The notes beneath the pieces were generated by a model. The model made no database searches. It worked only from the letters and a program-made list of their open reading frames with translations, and was not told the origin of the DNA. A stretch of DNA of 64,000 nucleotides from Chloroflexota bacterium. GTDB lineage: Bacteria > Chloroflexota > Anaerolineae > Aggregatilineales > Aggregatilineaceae. A program made the position numbers and the translations under genes. Positions 36,428 to 45,456 of this stretch are shown in pieces. Positions within the stretch are counted from its first letter, which is position 1. Each line of letters starts with the position of its first letter. The DNA is taken from positions 62,001 to 126,000 of the forward strand of contig JAAYCM010000088.1 of NCBI GenBank assembly GCA_012729765.1. Direction: 5' to 3'.

Positions 36428-38359
36428 CTAGTTGCCGCCCCAGACGCGGATCGCCAGGACCAGGGGCCGCCCGATTGGAATGTCGCTGTTGGGATAGAGC
36501 AGGTTCCACACGCCGTAATAACAGCCGTGCCGGTTGGGCGCGGTCCCGGTGAAAGTGAGCGGCGTGGAATCCTCGGTGATGTCTACCGGGCTGTTCAGGA
36601 AGAAGTTCGAGCGCTCCTGCGTGGCGAAGTTGATGCCGGGCCGGATCTCGCCCTCACTGCATGCCGCGCGCAGCGGCTCCAGATTGACCTGCGAATTGGG
36701 ATTCTGGGTCAGGACCGGGTTATAGGTCAGGCGAACGCCGCTCGGCCAGGCACAGCTCCCCGTGTTTTGCAGGATGATCTCGAAGCTGAAATCACGATTG
36801 TAGGGTACCAGGCGCGGGTTCTGATTCTCACTAATCGTGGGCGGGCGGTTGTAGTTGGTCGGCAACGTGACAATGTACTCAAAATCGCAGGCGGCCAGCG
36901 TCTGTGTCATGTTCGGCGTCGGCGAGAAAGCGGCCTGCGTCTCGTAGAAAGCGGCCAGCGCCGTGACGGTCAGATCGGGCGTCGGGGTATAGGTCGCCGT
37001 CGGACTCGGCGTTGCGGTTGGCAGTGGAGTCTCAGTGGGCAGCGGAGTCTCCGTCGGTGCAGGTGTTTCCGTCGGCGCGGGTGTCTCAGTGGCCGAAGGC
37101 AGGGGCGCGATCGCCGGCTGTGTCGCCGGGGTTGTGCGCGTAATCAGCGGCAGATCGTCGTCGAGCGGCACCTGCGCTACCTGAGTTTCGGTCGGAGGTG
37201 GGGTCGCGGTGTCGTCGCTCTGGAAAAGCCCACCGGCCCAGATCGAGTCGTTGCCCATCGCCAGCAGTGCAACCACGACCACGATGATCACGCCGCTCGC
37301 CAGTCCGAGCACCCAGCCGGGGCGCAGGCGTCCGGGGGCCGGAACAGCGGCCAGCATCTCCGGCTCGGCGACCGCCTCTGCGGCCGGAGTCTGGACCTGT
37401 AACGCGGCGGCAGCGGTCAGCAGGCGCTCACGCTGCGCGGCGGTGGGCGCAGCCGGATTGGTCGGTGCGGGCAGCGACCAGCCGTTGAAGGCCATGGCCG
37501 ATCCGTCATAGAGCGGCTTACGGTACCCGGCGTCGTCCAACAGATCGAGATCGTAGGCCATTTCGGCAGCGGTCTGATAGCGCGTGTTGGGATCTTTCGC
37601 CATCGCCTTCTGCACGATCTGGGCCAGCTCTTCGGAGAGATCGGGCACGAACTCGCGCGGGTCGGGGATCGGGTCGTGGACGTGCTTGAGAATGATCGCC
37701 AGCGGCGTATCGGCGTCGAAGGGCAGGTGGCCGGTGAGCATCTGGAACAGGATCACGCCCAGTGAATAAATATCGGAGCGCTCGTCGCCCGGCTCGCCCA
37801 GCCCTTGCTCCGGGGCCATATAGGCCGGGGTGCCGACCATGCCGCCGCTGATCGTGAACAGCGTGCCGGTGATAATCTTGGCGATGCCGAAGTCGGTCAG
37901 CACCAGGCGGCGATCTTCATCCAGCATCAGGTTGGCCGGCTTGACGTCGCGGTGGATCATGTTGCGCTGGTGCGCGTAGGCCAGGGCATCCGCCGCGCTC
38001 TTGATCAGGCGGATCGTCTCGGCAATCGGGAAGAGGCTGTTGGTCTGCGACAGCTCGAACAGCTCATCCTTCAGGGTGGGGCCGTTGATCAGCTCCATCA
38101 CCATATAGTAGCTTTCACCCTCCGCGTCGAACTCGAAGTCGTAGACCTGCACGATATTCACGTGCTTGAGCTTGGCGACATTGCGCGCCTCGTTCTCGAA
38201 ACGGTCTTTGAACGCTTCGTCATCCGCCAGGAAGGGGTGGAGCAGCTTGATGGCGACGTAGCGATCGAGCGATTTGTGATAGCCCCGGTAGACCTCGGCC
38301 ATCCCGCCGCGCCCGATGCGGTCAATTACGTCGTACTTGCCGAGTTTTCGTCTGGACAC
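36428..38359 (-). CDS. Membrane Ser/Thr kinase with external NBR1-type Ig domain
   Basis: PknB-like receptor kinase, 643 residues. Kinase domain 8-270: glycine loop GRGGMAEV (16-23), Lys38, HRDVKPAN (136-143), DFG (156-158). One membrane span at about 350-368 (VIIVVVVALLAM). Outside follows a Thr/Pro/Glu linker with repeated PTETPAP/LPTETPLPT units, then from about 490 an immunoglobulin-like domain of the type named after NBR1 (FEIILQNTGSCAWPSGVRL, then HGCYYGVWNL). PASTA repeats, usual in wall-sensing kinases, are absent, so the ligand is likely a protein or glycan other than muropeptide (inference). The start codon is GTG; the ribosome site is weak. Confidence 0.92.
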   Translation of the reverse strand: MSRRKLGKYDVIDRIGRGGMAEVYRGYHKSLDRYVAIKLLHPFLADDEAFKDRFENEARNVAKLKHVNIVQVYDFEFDAEGESYYMVMELINGPTLKDELFELSQTNSLFPIAETIRLIKSAADALAYAHQRNMIHRDVKPANLMLDEDRRLVLTDFGIAKIITGTLFTISGGMVGTPAYMAPEQGLGEPGDERSDIYSLGVILFQMLTGHLPFDADTPLAIILKHVHDPIPDPREFVPDLSEELAQIVQKAMAKDPNTRYQTAAEMAYDLDLLDDAGYRKPLYDGSAMAFNGWSLPAPTNPAAPTAAQRERLLTAAAALQVQTPAAEAVAEPEMLAAVPAPGRLRPGWVLGLASGVIIVVVVALLAMGNDSIWAGGLFQSDDTATPPPTETQVAQVPLDDDLPLITRTTPATQPAIAPLPSATETPAPTETPAPTETPLPTETPLPTATPSPTATYTPTPDLTVTALAAFYETQAAFSPTPNMTQTLAACDFEYIVTLPTNYNRPPTISENQNPRLVPYNRDFSFEIILQNTGSCAWPSGVRLTYNPVLTQNPNSQVNLEPLRAACSEGEIRPGINFATQERSNFFLNSPVDITEDSTPLTFTGTAPNRHGCYYGVWNLLYPNSDIPIGRPLVLAIRVWGGN

Positions 38360-38444
38360 TGGTTTGAGATGCCCCTGGTTCTTGCTGTATCCTTACGGGG
38401 ATACGCGCGTGTAGTATAACTGACAATCCTGGGCTGCCCAAGAA

Positions 38445-38831
38445 TCAGCTTTCGCTGTTCCGGGGGCTGTCGCCTGTCGCGGTTGGGATGTGCAGCGCGG
38501 CCTCGCGTGTATCCTGAGGCTCGGCGGCGTCCTCGTAATACAACTGAACGCGCACGATATAGTCACCGGCTGAGTCATCCACGCCGCGCAGATGCAGGTT
38601 GAACTCCACCTTAAAGTGCATGAGCGCGATCACACTGGTGCTGGCAACCGCGCGACCGTCCGCGCTCAAGATTGCGATCTCAAGATTCGGCTGCTCGCGG
38701 AATGGCGTGATCTCAACCCCTACCCGGACGCGCCGTCCCTCTGGTGAGGGCTGCGCGACGACCTGCACGATCCGCACGTCGCCGCGCGGCAGCAGGTTGT
38801 CATTATTTTGAATAAACAAATCAAAGCTCAT
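38445..38831 (-). CDS. Hypothetical small protein
   Basis: Not recognised. The 128-residue protein has no signal peptide or membrane span. Alternating hydrophobic residues (RRVRVGVEITPF, LEIAILSADGRAVAST, DYIVRVQLYYED) point to a beta-sandwich fold, perhaps Ig-like. The last 20 residues look disordered. It lies 85 bp before the receptor-kinase gene and 43 bp after the ACT-domain gene, all on the minus strand, so the genes may share a transcript. Confidence 0.65.
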   Translation of the reverse strand: MSFDLFIQNNDNLLPRGDVRIVQVVAQPSPEGRRVRVGVEITPFREQPNLEIAILSADGRAVASTSVIALMHFKVEFNLHLRGVDDSAGDYIVRVQLYYEDAAEPQDTREAALHIPTATGDSPRNSES

Positions 38832-38874
38832 AGCCCAATTCTATACCCTTTCTTTCTGGTTTTCCAACCTTAAT

Positions 38875-39318
38875 TTAACCGGGTGTCGGGCCAGGGCGTG
38901 CCTGGGCGTTTTTCAGGGCTGTCCAGGCGGCATCGAAATGATCCACGCTGATCAGCAGGTGATCGCGCGCGAAGGCACTGAAGGCCATCAGCGGGATTCC
39001 GGCCTCGGCCAGCACGCGGCTGATCAGCGCCATGAAGCCGATCATATCGAGTCCCAGCGGCAGGTCGAAGGTGATCAGCCGGTATTCGCCGCCGATGCGG
39101 TGATCGGGCAGGCGGGCGGCGAAGAACTCCCAATCCTGCTGGGGCAGCACGAGCGTCACTTCGTCTTTGTCGGCGATCAGGGCGCTGAAAGGCGTGCCGA
39201 TCTCGGCCAGTACCCCGGCTGCCGCCATGATCGCGCGCGGCGGAAGCTGGATCAGCAGATAGCGGGCCTCGTCGGTATAGAGCGGAGTCTGGGCAAAGGC
39301 TTGTTGGGCGGTCGTCAT
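38875..39318 (-). CDS. ACT domain-like protein
   Basis: Small protein of about 147 residues with two ACT-like halves. The second half carries the pattern FDLPLGLDMIGFMALISRVLAEAGIPLM..AFARDHLLI, close to stand-alone ACT proteins that bind amino acids and regulate enzymes. The ligand is unknown. The start was moved to the second ATG because GAGGAT lies 7-12 nt before it. A hairpin lies between this gene and the DUF1015 gene upstream. Confidence 0.75.
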   Translation of the reverse strand: MTTAQQAFAQTPLYTDEARYLLIQLPPRAIMAAAGVLAEIGTPFSALIADKDEVTLVLPQQDWEFFAARLPDHRIGGEYRLITFDLPLGLDMIGFMALISRVLAEAGIPLMAFSAFARDHLLISVDHFDAAWTALKNAQARPGPTPG

Positions 39319-39343
39319 CGGGATTATCCTCGGCATAAAGCGC

Positions 39344-39370
39344 GCCGGGCAAGCACGATACTTGCCCGGC
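39344..39370 (-). terminator. Intergenic hairpin, possible weak terminator
   Basis: GCCGGGCAAG (39344-39353) and CTTGCCCGGC (39361-39370) make a perfect 10-bp stem with a 7-nt loop between the DUF1015 and ACT genes. On the minus strand only a short TTT follows, some bases away, so it may attenuate rather than stop transcription. Confidence 0.5.
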
Positions 39371-39406
39371 AGATCGGCGGTCGGGTCGGTCGGATATAGC
39401 GGGCGG

Positions 39407-40741
39407 CTAGAGGCGTTCTTCCGGCCCCAGCGGCAGCAGCGTGAGGCCGGAGATCACCTTCGGGTAAAAGTCGGTGCTCTTCTGGGGCATTTTCTCGCCG
39501 TGCTGCGCGATGGCCTTGACGTTCGCCATACGGGTTGGGCGGACGAAGAACACGAAATTCCCGCTGCCATGATCGACGCTCTGGACAGCGGCCTGCGGAT
39601 CGCGGTGATAGCGGATCATGGTCTTGTCCTCGATGCCGTGCGCGGGCACTTCCGCGATCTGGTCGAGCAGAATCCTGTGCAGGACGCTGACGCCGAGCGT
39701 TTTCCACTCGTGCGACTGGTCGCCGGTGATCAGGCGGTCGATCAGATCGTCGTCGCGCAGGGTCAGCACGTGAAAGCCAACGTCCTGTCCGCCATAAAAG
39801 CCGAATGCCTGGCTGGCGTCCGATTCGTTGAGGGTGCGCAGACAGGCGGCAAGATCGGGCGCAGCCTGTACGGCGAAATAGTCCTTGGCGCGCTCCAGGA
39901 TGGTCGAAGGGCTGTTCTTGCCGAAGTTGGCGATCTCGCGGTGGGTCGGCAGGATCACCAGCCCCGGATCGTCCATGCTGACCAGGGTCGCGGCCACGAA
40001 GTTGAAGGCGGCGTTGTCGGGCGCGTCGGGATGGCTGGCGCGCTGCTCGTTGCGATAGTTGAGGCCGGTTTCGTAGCGGTGGTGCCCGTCGGCGATGATC
40101 AGGTGGCGCTTGGGGGCCATCTCGGCCTCAATCGCCTGAAGCGTGGCCGGATCCCTGATCACCCACACACGCTGGCGTACATCGCTCTCCCAGATTTCAA
40201 CCACGTCAATATCCGACTCGCGGCCATTGATCGCCTGCCGGATCAGCGCGTTCACCCGGTTTTCGGGATCGGGGTAGAGCAGGAAGATCTGCTCGGTATT
40301 GGCTTCGAGCGTGCGCAGCAGGCGCAGCCGGTCCTCTTTGGGGCCGCTGTGGGTGCGCTCGTGGGGCAGGATGACGCCCTGGTCGAACTCTACAAGCTGC
40401 ACTGCAGCGATCAGGCCCAGACGGGTGTAGGACTGGCCGCCGATGGTGAAGCGCTGCTCATAGGCGTAGAAGGCGGGCTGCTCTTCGCGCATGAGCACCC
40501 CTTCTTGCAGCCACTGGCGGTAATGGTCGCGTGCGCGGGTGTAGACGTTGGAGCCTTCGGGCTGATCGCCCGGCTCGCTCCGGTCCTGGATCACACGCAC
40601 AATGTTATAGGGGCTTAAGTCGTAGTACTGCTGCTGAAGCGCGCTGTCGATCCGGTCGTAGGGCTGGCTGACGACCTGCTGCATCTGCTCAACGCGGGCG
40701 GGATTGTAGCGCACGCCGCGAAACGGCTTGACCACGGTCAT
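39407..40741 (-). CDS. DUF1015 family protein
   Basis: Conserved cytoplasmic protein of 444 residues whose reaction is unknown; the family is sometimes linked by context to serine metabolism. Marks are the opening VKPFRGVRYNP, VSQPYDRI, SPYNIVRVI, a central FYAYEQRF segment, and LIIADGHHRYETGLNYRNE, the best-kept motif of the family. The start at 40741 follows GAAGGA by 6 nt; the frame stays open 47 codons upstream without family similarity. It is the first gene of a minus-strand run that continues through the ACT-like protein, the small hypothetical protein and the receptor kinase. Confidence 0.9.
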   Translation of the reverse strand: MTVVKPFRGVRYNPARVEQMQQVVSQPYDRIDSALQQQYYDLSPYNIVRVIQDRSEPGDQPEGSNVYTRARDHYRQWLQEGVLMREEQPAFYAYEQRFTIGGQSYTRLGLIAAVQLVEFDQGVILPHERTHSGPKEDRLRLLRTLEANTEQIFLLYPDPENRVNALIRQAINGRESDIDVVEIWESDVRQRVWVIRDPATLQAIEAEMAPKRHLIIADGHHRYETGLNYRNEQRASHPDAPDNAAFNFVAATLVSMDDPGLVILPTHREIANFGKNSPSTILERAKDYFAVQAAPDLAACLRTLNESDASQAFGFYGGQDVGFHVLTLRDDDLIDRLITGDQSHEWKTLGVSVLHRILLDQIAEVPAHGIEDKTMIRYHRDPQAAVQSVDHGSGNFVFFVRPTRMANVKAIAQHGEKMPQKSTDFYPKVISGLTLLPLGPEERL

Positions 40742-40964
40742 AGGTGATCCTTCTCTCCATGAGCGGGTAGGATAGCGTCTGGCTAGCACAAGTCTTGCGG
40801 TTTCATTGTACCAGGAGCCGGGCAAGGATGCGAAGCAGGCGACCGTCGATTCACCCTGGCAGCAGGTGGCTGTCTGCGACAAGGCTGGTGTAAGTAGGCC
40901 ATGTGATATCCACCCGACGTTTTAGTACACTGGTCTGCATGGCGGACTTAGCAGAACTGTATTA

Positions 40965-40976
40965 TGATGTACATCA
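40965..40976. promoter_or_regulatory. Perfect 12-bp palindrome, candidate operator
   Basis: TGATGTACATCA, overlapping a possible -10 box (TATTAT, 40960-40965) about 45 bp before the LysM glycosidase gene. Position and symmetry suit a dimeric regulator; no regulator gene is nearby. Confidence 0.4.
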
Positions 40977-41010
40977 CACATGATGGCACCACCCCACAGG
41001 AGGCTAGACC

Positions 41011-42636
41011 ATGCAAGTTGTGCGAAGACTATTGACTGCGGCGCTTGTCCTGGCAGCGTTATTACTATTGAACAACGTGGTTTACGGCCAGGGGGCAGGG
41101 GAGGTTCAGCATACTGTACAGGTGGGCGAAAACCTGTACCGCATCTCGTTGAAATACGGCACAACCGTTACCGCTATTGCCCAGGCTAACAATATTACAA
41201 ATCCCAATCTGGTTTATGTCGGACAGGTGCTGCGTATCCCGGCGGTGGTGCAGGGGACGCCCGCGCCGGTTCCCACGGCAACCCCGAATGTCGCCGGCAC
41301 ACCGGCCACCGCGACGATTACGCCGGTGGTGACGGTGACACCTGCCGCGCCGACAGCGGCCCCGGCTCCAACCGAGACAACCTACGTCGTGCAGCCGGGT
41401 GACAACCTGTTCCGCATCGCGCTGCGCTATAACCTGACGACCGCCGCGCTGGCTGCCTATAACGGCATCTGCTGCCCGAACCTGATTTATGTCGGCCAGA
41501 CGCTGCGTATTCCGCCCGGCGCGGTAGCGGCTCCAGCGCCCGGCGTCACGCCGAAAGGCCCGACGGCTGCCGCCCCGGCACCGGGGACGCCACCGCCCAA
41601 CGAGGCCGGGAATGTTGGCTTCGCCATGGGGATTCAACTGCATCTGCCAAACCAGGATATGGGGGGCGTGATGCAGCGCGCTCAAGAGTTGAATATGGCG
41701 TGGGCCAAACAGCAGATCGAGTGGTCGGCCTATGAACCAACTGCCGGCGCGGTCAACTGGACGCCCATCGACCAGATGATCGAGGCGATGGAAGCCGCCG
41801 ACGTCAACATTCTGGTATCGGTGGCCTCGGCTCCGGACTGGGCGCGCGATTCGAGTCAGGAGAAAGGCCCGCCGAGCGACTACCAGACCTTCGCCAATTT
41901 CGTCGGCGCGATGGCCGAGCGCTACGAGGGGCGGATTCAGGCGTATGAGATCTGGAACGAGCAGAATCTGCGCCGCGAGTGGAATACCCCGCGCGGGATC
42001 AGCGCCGCGAGCTATGTCGAGATGCTGCGGCTGGCCTACACCGCGATCAAGACGGCTGATCCGGCGGCGATCGTCGTGACGGGCGGCCTGGCTCCGACCG
42101 GGTTCAATGACGGTGTGAACGCGATTGACGACCGGGTGTACCTGCGCCAGATGTACGCGGCGGGCGTGCGCGACTGGGCCGACGCAATCGGCAGTCACCC
42201 CAACGGCTGGGCCAACCCGCCGGACAGCGTGTGCTGCCGCAACAACCGCCCGGCTGTCTCCGGTTGGGATGATCATCCAAGTTTCTTCTTCCGCCAGACG
42301 CTCCAGGATTACCGCGAGATCATGGTCCAGAACGGCGACAGCGGGACCTACATCTGGCCGACCGAGTTCGGCTGGGGCTCGAATGATGGTCTGAACGTCG
42401 ATCCGCCCGCCGAGCTGGCCTTCGTGGCCTTTACCAGCCTGGACGAGCAGTCGCAGTATCTCATTCGCGGGTTCCAGCTTGGGCGCGAACTGGGGTATGT
42501 GGGGCCGATGTTCCTGTGGAATCTCAACTTCTGCCCGGTGGTCGGTGTGACGGGCGAACAGTGCCTGTGGAGCCTGCTCGATCCGGCGGGCAACCCACGC
42601 CCGGCCTTCCTGGCGCTGCGCGACGCGAACGATTAG
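41011..42636 (+). CDS. Secreted LysM glycoside-hydrolase-like protein
   Basis: Exported wall-binding glycosidase-like protein of 541 residues. Signal peptide (RLLTAALVLAALLLLN), two LysM domains (from HTVQVGENLYRISLKYGTT and YVVQPGDNLFRIALRYNLT), Pro/Thr linker, then a TIM barrel from about residue 205. Putative acid/base Glu317 in EIWNEQN and nucleophile Glu452 in PTEFGW fit a clan GH-A enzyme (GH39-like). The second LysM carries an unusual CC pair. The barrel resembles the secreted protein at 10501-11892. AGGAGG lies 9 nt before the ATG. Substrate is unknown; LysM suggests action at the peptidoglycan or at a glycan bound to it. Confidence 0.86.
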   Translation: MQVVRRLLTAALVLAALLLLNNVVYGQGAGEVQHTVQVGENLYRISLKYGTTVTAIAQANNITNPNLVYVGQVLRIPAVVQGTPAPVPTATPNVAGTPATATITPVVTVTPAAPTAAPAPTETTYVVQPGDNLFRIALRYNLTTAALAAYNGICCPNLIYVGQTLRIPPGAVAAPAPGVTPKGPTAAAPAPGTPPPNEAGNVGFAMGIQLHLPNQDMGGVMQRAQELNMAWAKQQIEWSAYEPTAGAVNWTPIDQMIEAMEAADVNILVSVASAPDWARDSSQEKGPPSDYQTFANFVGAMAERYEGRIQAYEIWNEQNLRREWNTPRGISAASYVEMLRLAYTAIKTADPAAIVVTGGLAPTGFNDGVNAIDDRVYLRQMYAAGVRDWADAIGSHPNGWANPPDSVCCRNNRPAVSGWDDHPSFFFRQTLQDYREIMVQNGDSGTYIWPTEFGWGSNDGLNVDPPAELAFVAFTSLDEQSQYLIRGFQLGRELGYVGPMFLWNLNFCPVVGVTGEQCLWSLLDPAGNPRPAFLALRDAND

Positions 42637-42663
42637 CAGCGGCGCACTGACGACATAAAAACT

Positions 42664-42693
42664 CCGCCCGGCTGAAACATGGCCGGGCGGTTT
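42664..42693. terminator. Bidirectional intrinsic terminator
   Basis: CCGCCCGGC (42664-42672) and GCCGGGCGG (42682-42690), 9-nt loop, then TTTGATTC on the plus strand; on the minus strand the stem is followed by AGTTTTT. It lies between two convergent glycosidase-like genes. Confidence 0.8.
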
Positions 42694-42720
42694 GATTCGG
42701 GATGCGTGTCGAGACGCGCC

Positions 42721-45426
42721 TCAATCGGCTGGCTCAATCGGCACCAGCGGCGAGCCGGGCGTGCGCGATGGTGTCTGACTGGGTGTGCGCGTGGGAGCCG
42801 GTGTCCGTGTCGGGGCAGGGGTGCGCGTCTCGGTTGGCGTCGGGGTGAGGCTGGGGCGCGGCGTCTCGGTCAGAGTTGGCGTGGGTGAAGGCGTCACGGT
42901 GTCGGTTGGCGTATCGGTCAGGGTTGCGGTGGGCGACGGGGTGCTCGTCGGCGTCTCGCTCGGCGTTTCGGTGGGGGTATAGGTCGCCGTCATGGTGGCG
43001 GTATCCGTCACGGTCGGGCTGGGTGTGACACTCGGCGTCACGCTCGGTGTGATGGTGACGGTCGGCGTGGCGGTGCTGGTCGCAGTGGGAGTCAGGCTGG
43101 CGCGCGGCGTGCGCGTGACCGCGATTGGCGTGACCGGCTCGGCGGGCGGCCCGGCGATACGGACGGCCTGTATCGCAAACTGATCGGTGAGCGGCAGCAA
43201 GTTGAGCCGCAGGGTGCCGTCGGAATCGATTGGCAGGGTCACGCGCTCGTCGCCGATCACCGCGCCGGTGGCCGTGTTCCAATAGCTGACGCGATAGATG
43301 CCGGGCGGCATCCCGGCAATGCGCAGCCGGTAGTCCTGCGGCGTGATCGTGCTGCCCTGCGCGACGGTCGCCCACGAATAGCCGCGATGGTGAATCCACA
43401 CGGCGGCGACGCCCTGCACGCGGTCGGCCAGGGCCAGCACGCGGCCTACCGTGCGATAGTCGTTCAGCCCGACATGCGCCAGTTGGAGCCAGCCCGGCCC
43501 CACGTCGTCCAGCACTACGGTGTGCTCGCCCGCCGTGATCGGCACGGCGATCAGGAGATTGGCGTTGCCGGGACTGAAGTCTACGCGTGCCACTTCTGCG
43601 CCGTCGATCTGGATCGACAGGATCGCGGGCGCGTCGGGCGAGACGCTCAGCACGCCAACGGTCAGCTCGGTATCGACCGGCGGCACGACGACGAACGTCT
43701 GGGGATAGCTCAGCTCCGGGTTCTGCCAGCCGTAGAGATAGCCGGAAAAGCGTGCGCTGGCCGGAAAAGCGCCATCGCCCGTGATGTGGTAGACGGTATC
43801 CGGCGGCGACAGGCTGTCAAAATCCCGGTTGAAATCTTCCAGGCGCACGGCGTTGTAGGTCTGCGTGTCCGAGGCGATCAGCGCGACGGGCACCGGCTGG
43901 AAATCGGGCGAAGTCCAGGGCATGGCCTGGGCGAAACGGGCCAGGGGGATAAACCAGTCGTAGAGGTCTTCAGCCTCAACATAGCTGTCCCACCACCAGG
44001 GCATCGCGCCGCCGGCAGCCCCGGTCAGGGCGGCGGCCCAGATCGTGTTGCGGATGTGGACGCCGGTCGGATCGTCTTCGAGCGGGGCGGCCCAGCGGTT
44101 AAGTGAGAACTCGCTCAGCAGCACCGGCTTACGGGTATAGGACAGCGCCAGCTTGACGGTTTGCAGGGCCGCGCTGACCATATCGCCGCCGCTGGGGCTG
44201 GGCAGCGGTTCGTAAAGCTGCACCTGAGTAAAGTCCAGCGCGGGCAGCGTCCACAGCTCCGGGACGGCATCGCGGGTGCCGACCGTGACGGGGTGGGCAT
44301 AGGGATCGGCCTGCCGCAGCGCGGCGATCTGGTCTTGCAGCCAGGGGCGGGCGCGGACCGGCGTATAGCCGATCATGCTGTCGATCTCGTCCACGATCTC
44401 CCAGGCGAAAATCTGCGGGCTGTAGGCCCAGCGCGCGGCGATATAGCGCAGGCGCTGGTGGAGCAGGGCGCGCCCGTCGTCGCTGAAAAAGAGCGCCGAA
44501 GGGCCGGTAAGCGGGCCGCCGTTCTCGACGTTGAACGGGTTGTCATCCCAGTTCACATCGAGTTCCGGGCGGGGGATGTCGCTTTCGGGCAGCTCGACGG
44601 GCGGACCGTCGAAATTGGTATAGCCCTGGTGCCAGATCAACACCAGTTGCAGGAAGATGCCGTGTTCCTCGGCCATTTGCAGGATCGCGTCCAACCGGGC
44701 CGCTGCGACCTGGGACGCGGTGTAATCACCTGCCGGGCCGGGCCAGTCCAGCCCGATGAACCAGGGCACGTCGATCTTCAGACGCGCATAATTCGCCCCG
44801 GCGGCACTCAGCGCGCCGAACCACTGCGCATAGGCGTCCAGCCCGCCGGATGGGCCGGATGCCCAGGCGAGATTTTCTCCCACCGGAAAGAACGACGATC
44901 CATCCGCATACGCGAAATAGCGCGGGTTGGTGGTGCTGACGCGGATGAAGCCAGGATGAGTCGAGGGCGTCGCCTCGAACGAGCCGTTGAGCACGCTGTT
45001 GGCTCCCTCGCGGTCGTGAGCCGTGATCGTGAACGACCAGCGCCCGATCTGCGTCGGGGTGAAGCGCACGCGCCATTCGGGATCGCCGCCGGCGACCAGC
45101 GCGCGCTCCGAAGTCAGGCGATAGGGGCGCAGGTAGAACGCCGGGACGGAGATCTCGCCGCCGGTGGGCGAGGTGAACGTGACGCGGACATCGATCTCGC
45201 GCGGATCATAAGGGTTATCGTATTCGCCCGGCACCTGAAAGCCGACTTCGAAGAGATCGTAGACCGGAACGGACGCGGGAATCAGGCCGTGAACCGGCGT
45301 CGGCTCCGGCTGCGCCGCGATCTGGGCGACCTTCGGCGCGGCCAGCGCACCGGCCAGCAGCAGGACGATCACCAGGGCAAACGACCAGCGGGTATGTTCT
45401 CGGGTGCGTCGCATAAGTCTATTCAC
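42721..45426 (-). CDS. Secreted DUF5060/cellulase-like glycosidase with Thr/Pro tail
   Basis: Exported protein of 901 residues. Signal peptide (FALVIVLLLAGALAA), an N-terminal beta domain like DUF5060 (DVRVTFTSPTGGEISVPAF, RVRFTPTQIGRWSFTI), then a TIM barrel opening RYFAYADGSSFFPVGENLAW, as in DUF4038/GH5-related proteins. Candidate acid/base Glu lies in FAWEIVDEID and nucleophile in VLLSEFSLNRW. A beta-sandwich region follows, then about 125 residues of almost pure Thr/Pro/Ser/Glu, probably an extended, possibly glycosylated wall spacer. No sorting motif ends the chain. The start is GTG at 45426 or ATG at 45414. The Nudix gene lies 30 bp upstream and may be co-transcribed. Confidence 0.85.
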   Translation of the reverse strand: MNRLMRRTREHTRWSFALVIVLLLAGALAAPKVAQIAAQPEPTPVHGLIPASVPVYDLFEVGFQVPGEYDNPYDPREIDVRVTFTSPTGGEISVPAFYLRPYRLTSERALVAGGDPEWRVRFTPTQIGRWSFTITAHDREGANSVLNGSFEATPSTHPGFIRVSTTNPRYFAYADGSSFFPVGENLAWASGPSGGLDAYAQWFGALSAAGANYARLKIDVPWFIGLDWPGPAGDYTASQVAAARLDAILQMAEEHGIFLQLVLIWHQGYTNFDGPPVELPESDIPRPELDVNWDDNPFNVENGGPLTGPSALFFSDDGRALLHQRLRYIAARWAYSPQIFAWEIVDEIDSMIGYTPVRARPWLQDQIAALRQADPYAHPVTVGTRDAVPELWTLPALDFTQVQLYEPLPSPSGGDMVSAALQTVKLALSYTRKPVLLSEFSLNRWAAPLEDDPTGVHIRNTIWAAALTGAAGGAMPWWWDSYVEAEDLYDWFIPLARFAQAMPWTSPDFQPVPVALIASDTQTYNAVRLEDFNRDFDSLSPPDTVYHITGDGAFPASARFSGYLYGWQNPELSYPQTFVVVPPVDTELTVGVLSVSPDAPAILSIQIDGAEVARVDFSPGNANLLIAVPITAGEHTVVLDDVGPGWLQLAHVGLNDYRTVGRVLALADRVQGVAAVWIHHRGYSWATVAQGSTITPQDYRLRIAGMPPGIYRVSYWNTATGAVIGDERVTLPIDSDGTLRLNLLPLTDQFAIQAVRIAGPPAEPVTPIAVTRTPRASLTPTATSTATPTVTITPSVTPSVTPSPTVTDTATMTATYTPTETPSETPTSTPSPTATLTDTPTDTVTPSPTPTLTETPRPSLTPTPTETRTPAPTRTPAPTRTPSQTPSRTPGSPLVPIEPAD

Positions 45427-45456
45427 GCCTTAAAAAAGAGCGGGCGGAGGCAGACG

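Noticed and set aside
37000..37100. Short PTETPAP repeats in the kinase as a microsatellite element
   Set aside because: They are part of a Thr/Pro linker common in exported proteins here, in frame and without other signs of a repeat element.
42785..43183. Val/Gly-repeat open frames opposite the Thr/Pro tail
   Set aside because: They are the complement of the ACN/CCN-rich tail and have no start signals or domains.
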